This document shows, in pieces, positions 1 through 7,963 of a stretch of DNA of 64,000 nt. The translations under genes and the position numbers were made by a program. This DNA is from an uncultured Chryseobacterium sp. GTDB taxonomy: Bacteria; Bacteroidota; Bacteroidia; Flavobacteriales; Weeksellaceae. The notes beneath the pieces are model-generated. The model had not been told where the DNA came from. It was given only the letters and a program-made list of their open reading frames with translations, and did not search any database. The DNA lies in the NCBI GenBank assembly GCA_913778505.1, contig CAJYWD010000044.1, forward strand, positions 1-64,000, read 5' to 3'. How positions within the stretch are numbered: the first letter of the stretch is position 1; every line of letters begins with the position of its first letter.

Positions 1-86
1 CGCACGGGATGATTTTCAGGAATCAAATCCTCAAAACTGTAAGGAAAAAGCACCAGCTGATTTTGATTGTAATGCTTGAAATTCAT
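1..86 (-). CDS. IS1182-type transposase, 5' end only (cut by window edge)
   Basis: The first 28 codons run off the left edge and begin MNFKHYNQNQLVLFPYSF, followed by a stretch ending in EDLIPENHPVR. From memory this is the typical N-terminus of Bacteroidetes IS1182/DDE transposases, where the LIPxxHPxR segment opens the N-terminal domain. The ATG is at 84-86. A palindrome at 93-111 lies just upstream. The terminal inverted repeat, target duplication and the catalytic part are outside the window, so whether the element is intact cannot be judged. The identification rests on a short but characteristic segment. Confidence 0.75.
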   Translation of the reverse strand, partial: MNFKHYNQNQLVLFPYSFEDLIPENHPV

Positions 87-92
87 AAACAA

Positions 93-111
93 ATATCTGA
101 TTATCAGATAT
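93..111. repeat. Short palindrome upstream of the transposase start
   Basis: ATATCTGA and TCAGATAT form an 8-bp inverted repeat around TTA, 7 bases upstream of the transposase ATG. It could be part of the IS end or an operator for the transposase; nothing seen decides between them. Confidence 0.4.
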
Positions 112-141
112 AAATATACGAAAAAAACAACAATTATAACC

Positions 142-171
142 AAAAAAATCCGCCTCGGTTGTGAGACGGAT
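142..171 (-). terminator. Terminator of the receptor-lipoprotein operon
   Basis: On the minus strand a hairpin (ATCCG-x-CTC pairing with GAG-x-CGGAT around a 6-base loop, one internal mismatch) is followed by seven T. It lies about 45 bases beyond the lipoprotein stop codon. Confidence 0.7.
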
Positions 172-214
172 ACCAAATAATTTTTTGATTTGATATGAAG
201 AAAAAAGAAAGTAA

Positions 215-1387
215 TTAGAAAGCTCTCGTCCAGCCCTGAGCCCAAGTTGGGAGGTCGATTCCGTTTCCTGCACCTTTAGCAGAAGCATTTTCGGTAAATA
301 CAGCTGCAACGTCTACGCTGGCTCCGGCGTCATTCTTACCGGAAATTTTCGAAGCAATCGTGGTGAAATTAACGTTAGTCAGTTTTAATGAGCCATCTAC
401 AACATTAGCAATTGTAGCATTGTTTTCTACATCAATACCTTTTGAGAATCCGCTTAACACCACATTATCAAAGTTAGCTTTTGTCCCTCTTCTAAGCTTG
501 ATCGCCTGAGATTCTGTTCCAAAATCGTTACCGATAAGGGTTATGTTTTTGATCGTAGGGTTGGAATAAGGAGAATTGGTATGTCCGAATTCGTAATTAT
601 CCGCTTCTATACCTCTGTTTCCTCTATTAGCATCTCTCTTGCCATACCAGTATTCGTTGGAACCTGTCCATCCTTCCGTCCAGTCAAAGGCATCATCATC
701 CGATCCGTTTGATATGATATAACTTGTATTAACTGTCCCTCCAAAAAACTCTATTCCATCGTCATTAGATTTATAGATCTGAATGTGGTCTATCTTGGTT
801 CCGGATCCAACTCCGAACAATGAAAGGCCATTGAACTCTTTGGTAGAATTATAAACCGCTCCTGCATACTCAATTCTTGTATAAGTGATCGCTCCGGAGT
901 TATCTGCCGGTGTTGTACCACCGTAAGGCACTTCACCCACTTCAGATGTCGCAGTGGTAGCACCTGTTGCAAAACCCGCATTGATCGGTGCTTTTCCACA
1001 GATCACAATCCCGCCCCAATCTGCCAATGTATTGGTAGCTGACGTGAATACAACCGGTGCTGATGCTGTTCCGTTGGAGAAAATCTGACCACCCTGTTTT
1101 ACCAGTACAAAAGCTGATGTACCGCCGGAACACTCGATCTTTGTTCCAGCAGGAATCACTAATTTACCACCGCTTTCTACAATCACAGCAGCGCTTAGCT
1201 TATAGGTTTTGGAGGCGTCCAAAGTCCAGGTCTCACCAGATTTGATGGTTCCTTTGAAGCTGTTCGGGTCTACATTGCCTGAAGGCACCATATCCTCATC
1301 GGATGAACTGTCATTACAAGATTGAACTGATAACACTGATGCTGTAATCACAGCGAATGCTGAAAGTTTTAGAAACGTCTTTTTCAT
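215..1387 (-). CDS. Outer-membrane/surface lipoprotein with beta-helix-like repeats
   Basis: A 390-residue lipoprotein: hydrophobic signal with the lipobox ending SVQSC (Cys24), then an acidic linker. The body is rich in G, N, T and S with short V/I-rich turns (for example NGLSLFGVGSGTKIDHIQI and KSNDDGIEFFGGTV), as in right-handed beta-helix proteins. There is no T9SS sorting domain. It follows the TonB-dependent receptor by 28 bases and probably shares its transcript and terminator. Such pairs in Bacteroidetes usually bind or process the receptor's ligand at the surface, but nothing here identifies the ligand. The fold is inferred from composition only. Confidence 0.75.
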   Translation of the reverse strand: MKKTFLKLSAFAVITASVLSVQSCNDSSSDEDMVPSGNVDPNSFKGTIKSGETWTLDASKTYKLSAAVIVESGGKLVIPAGTKIECSGGTSAFVLVKQGGQIFSNGTASAPVVFTSATNTLADWGGIVICGKAPINAGFATGATTATSEVGEVPYGGTTPADNSGAITYTRIEYAGAVYNSTKEFNGLSLFGVGSGTKIDHIQIYKSNDDGIEFFGGTVNTSYIISNGSDDDAFDWTEGWTGSNEYWYGKRDANRGNRGIEADNYEFGHTNSPYSNPTIKNITLIGNDFGTESQAIKLRRGTKANFDNVVLSGFSKGIDVENNATIANVVDGSLKLTNVNFTTIASKISGKNDAGASVDVAAVFTENASAKGAGNGIDLPTWAQGWTRAF

Positions 1388-1415
1388 TTTTTTTATTTTA
1401 AAGATTATTTTTTAT

Positions 1416-3941
1416 TTAGAAATCATACGAAACACTCAAGCCTATCCTTCTGCCTTTTTTATACTCCTCAACAGTCAGTGTCTCTTCATCATTTCTCTGT
1501 TCTCTTTTGAATTTGGGATCAAGCAGGTTTTTACCATTGATACCTACGCCTATTCCGTTTGCAAATTTGAATTTAAAATTGGCATCCAGAACATTGAGAG
1601 GCAACGAGTAGGTATTTCCCATATTGGCATAACCTACCGAATAAAGGCTTTCTCCCACGTAGGCATAAGACATTACAAAGTCCAGAGAAGATTTTTTATC
1701 ATTCCAGGTTTTGTTATAACCCAAATTGAAATTGGCAAGGAAGTCCGACGCTCCCTGAAGATGACTGTCCGTCACCTTGAAATTGGTGAACAGATTCTGA
1801 TTGGTTTCCTGAGCCACTTTTTCATTGCTGATATCCTGTTTGGAATTGAGGTATGAGGCATTGGCAAAGGCATATATTCTAGAGCTACCAAAATTATAGA
1901 TATCCTTTCTGGCCTCTACTTCCAACCCGAATACCTGTCCCTTGTCCCCGATGTTCAGGAACGATTCTGTATTGGCTGCAGAAAACAGGAAGGCACGGGA
2001 AATAGGATTCTGAATGTATTTCCCGAAAGCGGTCACGGATATGATTTCGCCACTTTTCGGGAAAAATTCCCATTTCAGATCGCCATTATAATTATCGGAG
2101 GGATAGAGATAGGGATTTCCGAATGTAACCCTGTCCACATCTTCGTAAGAGAATGGTGCAGTTTCTTTGAGAATAGGCAAAGTATAAGTTTTGGAGGCAG
2201 AAAATCTGAGGTTTTGCCTGTCATTGATTTCATATTTCATATTCAATGCAGGTAGAACTTTATTGTATTTAGAATTTTTGTTGTTGCCAAAAGTCTGGAT
2301 AGGAACATCGAAATTCATTTTCTGATCTATATTCTCATACCTTACACCCAGCTGTGTAACAAACCTGTTGGAAAATTTATAATCTACATTAATGTAGCCT
2401 GACAGAAACTGCTCTTTGGAATCATACGTTGCCGGCAACAATGCATTCGGATTGGTAACCGTGCCACGAAATGTGATGATGGAAAAGAGATTGGCCGCGA
2501 AGTTAGACTGATTAAAAAACGCATCGTAATCTGATGGATTGATGTAGATGTTATAATCAAAATTAGGTTTGAAGTTATACTGCGTTGCGCTAAAGCTGTT
2601 ATCTCTGTATAAGACATTAGAACCTACCGTCAATTTCAGCTTGTCATTCCACTGATAATCCAAGTGCGCATGACCCTGATAGTCGAGCTGAGTAAGATCA
2701 TCAAAATAACGGTTGTTGTCTCCTGTAGAATTATTCGAAAAAGAGTACAATCCTGTATCGTAGATATATCTGGCGATATTCTGCTGTCTGTCCGGCCGTA
2801 CGGAATTCATCCTGTTGTAACCAAGATTCCAGAACAGTTTTAATTTATTGGACAAACGGCTGTCTCCACCCAATTGGCCGATGAAAAGATCCGTACTTTT
2901 CACCTCACCCCGTCTCACGAGCACATAACCCTGCGAGGCGTCATTCAGGATATCATTATAGAAACCGGTGTAATTTTTAACATTCTGATCGGTGTAATGA
3001 ATGTAATTGGCAATGGCAAAAATCCTGTGATTGTTGTTTATCTTATAATTAACATTAAGCAATCCTGTAGAATTGGTCTGATAATTAAACTTATCATAAC
3101 TAAAATCCTTGGTAGGAACATTGAGATACGGATACGTTCTGGAAATTCCTTTGGAATAATAATAGTCGTTATCGAAGCCTGCATAGCCATAGATGCTCAG
3201 CTTACCCTGTCCAAGATTAAGCGTATGACCGAAATCAAGTTTTAGAGACGAGTTGATGGGCGTCATGACGTCATTACTGTTCCAGCTGGTCCCGAATCTG
3301 TATGCCGTATTTCCCTGAGACGGCTTTTTCTGAATATTGGTTCCAAAATAATTGGTTCCGTCCTGTATTTCGAAACGATCCAAATTTACAACGGAAGTGT
3401 TAATGCTAGAACCCATTGTTACAGAAAAGAAATCTTTACCCGTATGGAATCGCGAGGCTACATCCACATTGGCTCCACCCATATTCCCGACCATTTTGGG
3501 ATTGTAGGTTTTCTCAATTGACAGATAGTCTATCATGTTCGTAGTGAAAATGCCGAGATCAATATTCCTGTTTTCGGGATCGTTGGACGGTATCAGCAGG
3601 CCGTTCATTGTGGTAGAATTATTTCTGTCTCCCATCCCTCTTACTACGATCATTCCTGTAGCATCATCTTTCTGGGTTCCGGTCGCCTTAGTCACCGCAG
3701 TCGCAATGTCGCCGACACCCTGCTTTGATAATTGAGCGGAGCCTACTCTTTCGATGACTTCGACGGACTTTTTCTGAGCCTGGATGATGTTGGCTTCGGT
3801 ACTTTTTTTGGTATTACCGATGATTCGGACCTCGTCGATTTTTTTTTCGCCTTTCAGGGTGTCCTTCGTGTTTTGTGCCATTAGAAGTGAGAGTGGCATA
3901 CACAGAAACAGCGCACTGATGCTTAGTTTTTTTGAATTCAT
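1416..3941 (-). CDS. TonB-dependent outer-membrane receptor
   Basis: An 841-residue receptor with a signal peptide cleaved near LLMA-QN (residue 22). The plug domain (about 55-170) contains VVRGMGDRNNSTTMNG and ends in a GGANVDVASRF segment. A long barrel region with alternating aromatic strands follows, and the protein ends in aromatic Phe (SVSYDF), as expected for BAM-dependent barrels. The N-terminal carboxypeptidase-like domain seen in SusC proteins is absent, and the partner gene is not SusD-like, so this is not a Sus-type glycan locus. Energy would come from TonB-ExbBD, not present here. It is the first gene of a two-gene operon with the lipoprotein downstream. The substrate is unknown. 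Confidence 0.9.
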   Translation of the reverse strand: MNSKKLSISALFLCMPLSLLMAQNTKDTLKGEKKIDEVRIIGNTKKSTEANIIQAQKKSVEVIERVGSAQLSKQGVGDIATAVTKATGTQKDDATGMIVVRGMGDRNNSTTMNGLLIPSNDPENRNIDLGIFTTNMIDYLSIEKTYNPKMVGNMGGANVDVASRFHTGKDFFSVTMGSSINTSVVNLDRFEIQDGTNYFGTNIQKKPSQGNTAYRFGTSWNSNDVMTPINSSLKLDFGHTLNLGQGKLSIYGYAGFDNDYYYSKGISRTYPYLNVPTKDFSYDKFNYQTNSTGLLNVNYKINNNHRIFAIANYIHYTDQNVKNYTGFYNDILNDASQGYVLVRRGEVKSTDLFIGQLGGDSRLSNKLKLFWNLGYNRMNSVRPDRQQNIARYIYDTGLYSFSNNSTGDNNRYFDDLTQLDYQGHAHLDYQWNDKLKLTVGSNVLYRDNSFSATQYNFKPNFDYNIYINPSDYDAFFNQSNFAANLFSIITFRGTVTNPNALLPATYDSKEQFLSGYINVDYKFSNRFVTQLGVRYENIDQKMNFDVPIQTFGNNKNSKYNKVLPALNMKYEINDRQNLRFSASKTYTLPILKETAPFSYEDVDRVTFGNPYLYPSDNYNGDLKWEFFPKSGEIISVTAFGKYIQNPISRAFLFSAANTESFLNIGDKGQVFGLEVEARKDIYNFGSSRIYAFANASYLNSKQDISNEKVAQETNQNLFTNFKVTDSHLQGASDFLANFNLGYNKTWNDKKSSLDFVMSYAYVGESLYSVGYANMGNTYSLPLNVLDANFKFKFANGIGVGINGKNLLDPKFKREQRNDEETLTVEEYKKGRRIGLSVSYDF

Positions 3942-4104
3942 TGTTTACTTTCCTTTTTTCTTCGTTGCCAAAGAAATGATTTGATCAGCGTTTGGAATGT
4001 ATAAGAAATCTTAAATATTTTTTAATTAAGCATTACGAAAACGGATATTATGTTAAATCAGTTTTAACAGATGAATAGAATTTAAAAGTCTGTTCATTAA
4101 TCGT

Positions 4105-4112
4105 TAAATTTG
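4105..4112 (+). promoter_or_regulatory. Candidate -7 box for tsaC/sua5
   Basis: TAAATTTG matches the flavobacterial TAnnTTTG box exactly, but no TTG was found at the right distance upstream. It is followed at 4115-4132 by a 7-bp hairpin (GCAGATA, loop GTTT, TATCTGC) in what would be a 5' leader of about 110 bases. Confidence 0.45.
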
Positions 4113-4226
4113 CAGCAGATAGTTTTATCTGCAAACTTTATCAAATTGAATCAAGTTAATGAAAATCAGTAATTTAAAGATTTTAACACTTATTCATATT
4201 TGATTTTTACCAAAATCCGAACTAAA

Positions 4227-4781
4227 ATGGACCTAGATCAGGCATTAGAAACTTTACAATCCGGTGGCACGTTACTTTATCCTACTGACACCATCTGGGG
4301 AATTGGCTGTGATGCAACCAATCCGGAAGCGATTAAAAAGATATTTGACATCAAGAAAAGAGAGCCGAACAAGTCTCTTATTATATTAGTGGAATCCGAA
4401 AAAAGACTGCAGGATCTAGTGGATGTTCCGGAAATGGCCTGGCAAATCATCGACCTGAGCGAGAAACCCGTAACTATTGTGTATGAAAATCCAAAAAATC
4501 TTCCGAAAGAACTCTTAGCCGAAGACGGAAGCGTCGGAATTCGAATTGTGAAAAATGACCTCTGCAAAAAACTGATTTCAAAACTTAATAAACCTTTGGT
4601 CTCAACATCGGCCAATCTCAGCGGGCAAAAATCGCCAATGAAATTCAGTGATATTTCGGATGAAATCAAAAATGCAGTAGATTTTGCTGTAGAAGATCAT
4701 CAAAATAAAGTTTCTGAGTTTTCCGGTTCCTCCGTCATCAAGGTCTGGAATAATAATCAGATTAAAGTACTGAGGGAATAA
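4227..4781 (+). CDS. tsaC: L-threonylcarbamoyladenylate synthase (TsaC/Sua5/YrdC family)
   Basis: A 184-residue single-domain YrdC protein. It makes threonylcarbamoyl-AMP from threonine, bicarbonate and ATP for t6A37 modification of ANN-decoding tRNAs. Visible family motifs are GGTLLYPTDTIWGIGCDA near the N-terminus, KKREPNKSL (nucleotide-binding KRxxxK type) and the STSANLSG signature. The C-terminal Sua5 domain is absent, so this is the short TsaC form. A TTG nine codons upstream (4200) would add IFTKIRTK; I chose the ATG because family members start directly with the helix before GGxxxxPTDT. It is followed by a strong hairpin at 4787. Confidence 0.9.
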   Translation: MDLDQALETLQSGGTLLYPTDTIWGIGCDATNPEAIKKIFDIKKREPNKSLIILVESEKRLQDLVDVPEMAWQIIDLSEKPVTIVYENPKNLPKELLAEDGSVGIRIVKNDLCKKLISKLNKPLVSTSANLSGQKSPMKFSDISDEIKNAVDFAVEDHQNKVSEFSGSSVIKVWNNNQIKVLRE

Positions 4782-4786
4782 AAAAA

Positions 4787-4820
4787 CCGGCGGATGACCT
4801 TTTGCAAGACCATCCGCCGG
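4787..4820. other. Strong GC-rich hairpin after tsaC
   Basis: Ten-base arms CCGGCGGATG and CATCCGCCGG enclose a 14-base loop. The flanks are A-runs on the plus strand, so the T-run that would make it an intrinsic terminator is on the minus strand, where no gene ends. It may still define the tsaC 3' end by RNA processing. The rest of the gap to cca (4821-5175) is AT-rich and shows no gene apart from a 10-codon ORF at 4832-4864. Confidence 0.6.
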
Positions 4821-5175
4821 AAAAATAAACTATGAAAAAAAACTACTTTTTGTATTTACCATAATCTCAAAAAGAATACCGTCTGTATTTTCATAGCAAA
4901 ATGTCTGATTTTCAACAATTAAAACAAATCAAAAAGACAAAAAGTCTTGAAATTCAAGATATTGACTTTAATAGTTCTAATATATAAGACAAATTTTCGA
5001 AAAAACTTATCTTTGTTTATTATTACTGGAACTCATTTAATCCGGAATTTTATTAATAATCTTAGATATAATTATCTTACAGATTTAGCGAATTAAGCAG
5101 ATAATATGTTGACTAAATCTGCAAAATCTGTTGAATACGAGAGATATACAAATACACTGACACTTTAATTACTCA

Positions 5176-6597
5176 ATGTTCATCAACCTTAACCAAAATA
5201 AAAACCTCAAACTTTTCAAAATCATTTCTCAAGTCGCCGACAGAAACGGACAGTCCGTTTACGCTGTTGGCGGATTCGTAAGAGACTTGCTGATGCAGAG
5301 AAAAGCACCCACCGATATTGACTTCGTAACAGAATCCAGCGGAATAGAATTGGCTGAAAGTATCGCCAAAGAAATTGACCCGAAAACAAAAGTAGCCGTT
5401 TTCAAAACGTATGGGACGGCAATGTTCAGATACAAAGATTTGGAATTGGAATTCGTAGGCGCCAGAAAAGAAAGCTACAGCGAGGATTCCAGAAAACCAT
5501 CCGTTGAAACAGGAACCATTGAGGACGATCAAAAACGCAGGGATTTTACGATTAATGCAATGGCAATTTCACTCAACAAAGATAATTTCGGAGAACTGAT
5601 TGACCCATTTGGCGGGATGCAGGATTTAACAAAAAAAATCCTTAGAACGCCTTTGGAACCGCATCAGACGTATTCTGATGATCCATTGCGAATGATGAGA
5701 GCGATTCGTTTTGCCACGACTTTGGATTTCGACATCGAAGACAATTCTCTGAAAGCCATTGAAGAAGAAGCGGAACGAATGAAAATCGTTTCTATGGAGC
5801 GGATTATGGTGGAGTTCAATAAAATAATGCTTTCCGAAAGACCTTCCAAAGGGTTGAAGTTATTAGAAGAAACTTCCCTACTCGATTATATTCTTCCAGA
5901 ACTCACTGCTTTGAAAGGCATTGAAGATATTGACGGACAAACCCATAAAGACAATTTCTATCATACTTTGCAAGTGGTTGATAATATTGCAGAAAATACA
6001 GATAATCTTTGGCTGCGTTGGTCAGCTTTGCTACACGATATCGGAAAAGCTCCGACCAAAAAATATGTCGAAGGAACAGGCTGGACTTTTCACGGTCACG
6101 AATTTGTAGGTTCCAAGCAAATTAAAAACATTTTCAAACGATTAAAACTTCCACTCGGAGCCGAACAGAAATATGTGGAAAAACTGGTGAGAATGCACGC
6201 CAGACCAATTTCTTTGATTACGGACGATGCTTCGGATTCTGCATTGAGACGATTGCTTTTTGACTCCGGAGAAGATCTGGAAGACCTTTTCACGCTTTGC
6301 AAGTCGGATATCACAACCAAAAATTATTCGAAGCAGGCACGTTTCAAAAAGAACTTCGAGTATGTTGCAAAGAAAATAAAAGAAGTTGAAGAGAAAGACC
6401 AAGTGAGGAACTTCCAGCCACCCATTTCCGGAGAAGAGATTATGGAAATGTTCGACCTGAAACCGGGACGAGAAATCGGGATCTTGAAAGAAAAAGTGAA
6501 AGAAGCGATTCTGGAAGGTGAAATTAAAAATGATAAAACGGAAGCGAGAGATTTTGTGATTGCAGAAGCTAAAAACTTAGGATTAAATCTGGTTTGA
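5176..6597 (+). CDS. cca: CCA tRNA nucleotidyltransferase / poly(A) polymerase family with HD domain
   Basis: A 473-residue class II nucleotidyltransferase that adds or repairs the 3' CCA end of tRNAs. Motifs in order are GGFVRD (32-37), metal-binding DID (Asp47, Asp49), RRDFTINAMA (121-130), the DPLRMMRAIRFA motif (169-180), and a C-terminal HD phosphohydrolase domain with LLHDIGK (His287-Asp288). The DID-containing head plus HD tail is the arrangement of bacterial Cca/PcnB proteins. Synthesis of poly(A) instead cannot be excluded from sequence alone, but CCA addition is the likelier role because no other cca is visible nearby. The next gene starts one base after the stop codon, so they are co-transcribed. 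Confidence 0.9.
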   Translation: MFINLNQNKNLKLFKIISQVADRNGQSVYAVGGFVRDLLMQRKAPTDIDFVTESSGIELAESIAKEIDPKTKVAVFKTYGTAMFRYKDLELEFVGARKESYSEDSRKPSVETGTIEDDQKRRDFTINAMAISLNKDNFGELIDPFGGMQDLTKKILRTPLEPHQTYSDDPLRMMRAIRFATTLDFDIEDNSLKAIEEEAERMKIVSMERIMVEFNKIMLSERPSKGLKLLEETSLLDYILPELTALKGIEDIDGQTHKDNFYHTLQVVDNIAENTDNLWLRWSALLHDIGKAPTKKYVEGTGWTFHGHEFVGSKQIKNIFKRLKLPLGAEQKYVEKLVRMHARPISLITDDASDSALRRLLFDSGEDLEDLFTLCKSDITTKNYSKQARFKKNFEYVAKKIKEVEEKDQVRNFQPPISGEEIMEMFDLKPGREIGILKEKVKEAILEGEIKNDKTEARDFVIAEAKNLGLNLV

Positions 6598-6598
6598 T

Positions 6599-7039
6599 AT
6601 GAATAAGACAGAAATAATTAATCTAATCAACCAAAAACTCTCCGATAAAATCCAGAATCTCGAAAAGCTGATTGCCGAAACGCGGGCCTCTAACAACGAC
6701 ACCAAAAGTTCTATGGGCGACAAGTACGAAACAGGCAGAGAAATGCTCCAGCAGGAAATCAACAATCTGCAAGTTCAGCTGAATGAAGTTCTAAAACAGC
6801 AGGATTTTTTGAAAACAATTCTTATAAAAACTTCGGATAAAGCTGAAAAAGGAGCGATTGTAAAAACAGAAAAAGGTTTGTTCTTCATCTCGGTTTCTCT
6901 TGGCGAAATGACTTTTGAAAATCAAAAAATCATCTGTATTTCCCCGGAATCTCCTTTGGCAAAAGCAATGAACGGAAAACAAAAGAATGAAGCTTTTTCG
7001 ATAAACAACATCAATCAAAAAATTGAAAACATCTGGTAA
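6599..7039 (+). CDS. GreA/GreB-like transcription elongation factor homologue
   Basis: A 146-residue protein with an N-terminal helical coiled-coil-like segment (about 1-75, rich in K, E, Q and N) and a C-terminal beta domain containing GAIVKTEKGLFFISVSLGEM and the SPLAKAMNGKQKNE motif. The latter matches the GreA/GreB/Rnk C-terminal domain (SPLGxALLGKxxGD). The expected role is binding in the RNA polymerase secondary channel. It is shorter and more divergent than GreA, and the acidic coiled-coil tip (two acidic residues at the hairpin) is not obvious, so transcript cleavage activity is uncertain. It is separated from cca by one base. Proteins of this group are often misnamed 3-oxoacyl-ACP synthase. 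Confidence 0.7.
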   Translation: MNKTEIINLINQKLSDKIQNLEKLIAETRASNNDTKSSMGDKYETGREMLQQEINNLQVQLNEVLKQQDFLKTILIKTSDKAEKGAIVKTEKGLFFISVSLGEMTFENQKIICISPESPLAKAMNGKQKNEAFSINNINQKIENIW

Positions 7040-7056
7040 AATTTACCTTACTTTTG
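7023..7056 (+). promoter_or_regulatory. Promoter of thyA
   Basis: TTG at 7023-7025, a 23-base spacer, then TACTTTTG at 7049-7056 fit the flavobacterial TTG-N17-23-TAnnTTTG promoter. The predicted start is about 12 bases before the thyA ATG, and the -33 element lies inside the preceding gene. Confidence 0.55.
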
Positions 7057-7075
7057 TAACTCACAAACCAACCTA

Positions 7076-7870
7076 ATGCAAAACTACCTCGATTTACTCC
7101 AGCATATTTTAGATCACGGAACCGATAAAACCGACAGAACCGGAACTGGCACGCGCAGTGTGTTTGGCTACCAGCTGCGCTATGATTTGTCGAAAGGATT
7201 TCCTTTGGTAACGACGAAAAAAGTTCATCTGAAATCTATTATTTATGAATTGCTTTGGTTCATCAAAGGCGATACAAACATCAAATATTTGACTGACAAT
7301 GGCGTTTCAATCTGGAACGAATGGGCAGATGAAAATGGTGATTTGGGTCCTGTTTACGGAGCACAGTGGAGAAGCTGGAGCGGTGCAGATGGAAAAGTTG
7401 TTGACCAGTTTTCTGAAGTGATTGAACAGATCAAAAAAAATCCCGATTCGCGAAGATTGATTGTTTCCGCGTGGAATGCCGCAGAAATCCCGAATATGGC
7501 TCTGGCACCTTGCCACGCTTTGTTTCAGTTTTATGTCGCTGATGGAAAATTGTCGCTTCAATTGTACCAAAGAAGTGCGGATGTTTTCCTGGGCGTTCCT
7601 TTCAATATTGCGAGTTATGCGCTTTTACTGATGATGGTGGCGCAGGTTACAGGATTGGAGGTGGGCGATTATGTTCACACTTTTGGCGATGTTCACATCT
7701 ACAATAATCATTTTCAGCAGGTTCAAAAACAGCTTTCCAGAGAACCACGACCATTGCCAACCATGAAACTTAACCCAGACATCAAGGATATTTTTGATTT
7801 TGATTTTGAAGATTTTACTTTGGAAAATTATGACCCTCATCCGGGAATCAAGGCGCCGGTGGCGATATAA
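7076..7870 (+). CDS. thyA: Thymidylate synthase
   Basis: A 264-residue enzyme, the same length as the E. coli protein, that methylates dUMP to dTMP using methylene-tetrahydrofolate. The catalytic cysteine is Cys146 in APCHALFQ. Also visible are [11 protein letters not shown] (dUMP phosphate loop), [32 protein letters not shown], and a C-terminus ending PVAI, which closes over the active site. It has its own promoter and terminator and is likely monocistronic, although read-through from cca is possible. No dihydrofolate reductase gene follows within the window. Confidence 0.97.
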   Translation: MQNYLDLLQHILDHGTDKTDRTGTGTRSVFGYQLRYDLSKGFPLVTTKKVHLKSIIYELLWFIKGDTNIKYLTDNGVSIWNEWADENGDLGPVYGAQWRSWSGADGKVVDQFSEVIEQIKKNPDSRRLIVSAWNAAEIPNMALAPCHALFQFYVADGKLSLQLYQRSADVFLGVPFNIASYALLLMMVAQVTGLEVGDYVHTFGDVHIYNNHFQQVQKQLSREPRPLPTMKLNPDIKDIFDFDFEDFTLENYDPHPGIKAPVAI

Positions 7871-7873
7871 ACT

Positions 7874-7897
7874 AAGTGGGGATTTCCCACTTTTTTT
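7874..7897 (+). terminator. Terminator of thyA
   Basis: AAGTGGG, loop GATTT, CCCACTT, then a run of T; four bases after the stop codon. Confidence 0.85.
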
Positions 7898-7963
7898 GTA
7901 ACAATCCTTTCTAAATATATACTTATTAAGCTTTAAAATAATCAACGAGATAAATTCGTAAGA

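Noticed and set aside
31-309. 92-residue minus-strand frame spanning the lipoprotein 3' end
   Set aside because: It overlaps the lipoprotein, its terminator and the start of the transposase in a different frame.
4200-4226. TTG start adding nine residues to TsaC
   Set aside because: The ATG at 4227 gives the usual family N-terminus.
4832-4864. MKKNYFLYLP as a real gene
   Set aside because: Only ten codons, without conserved neighbours; it is kept as a possible remnant in the findings.
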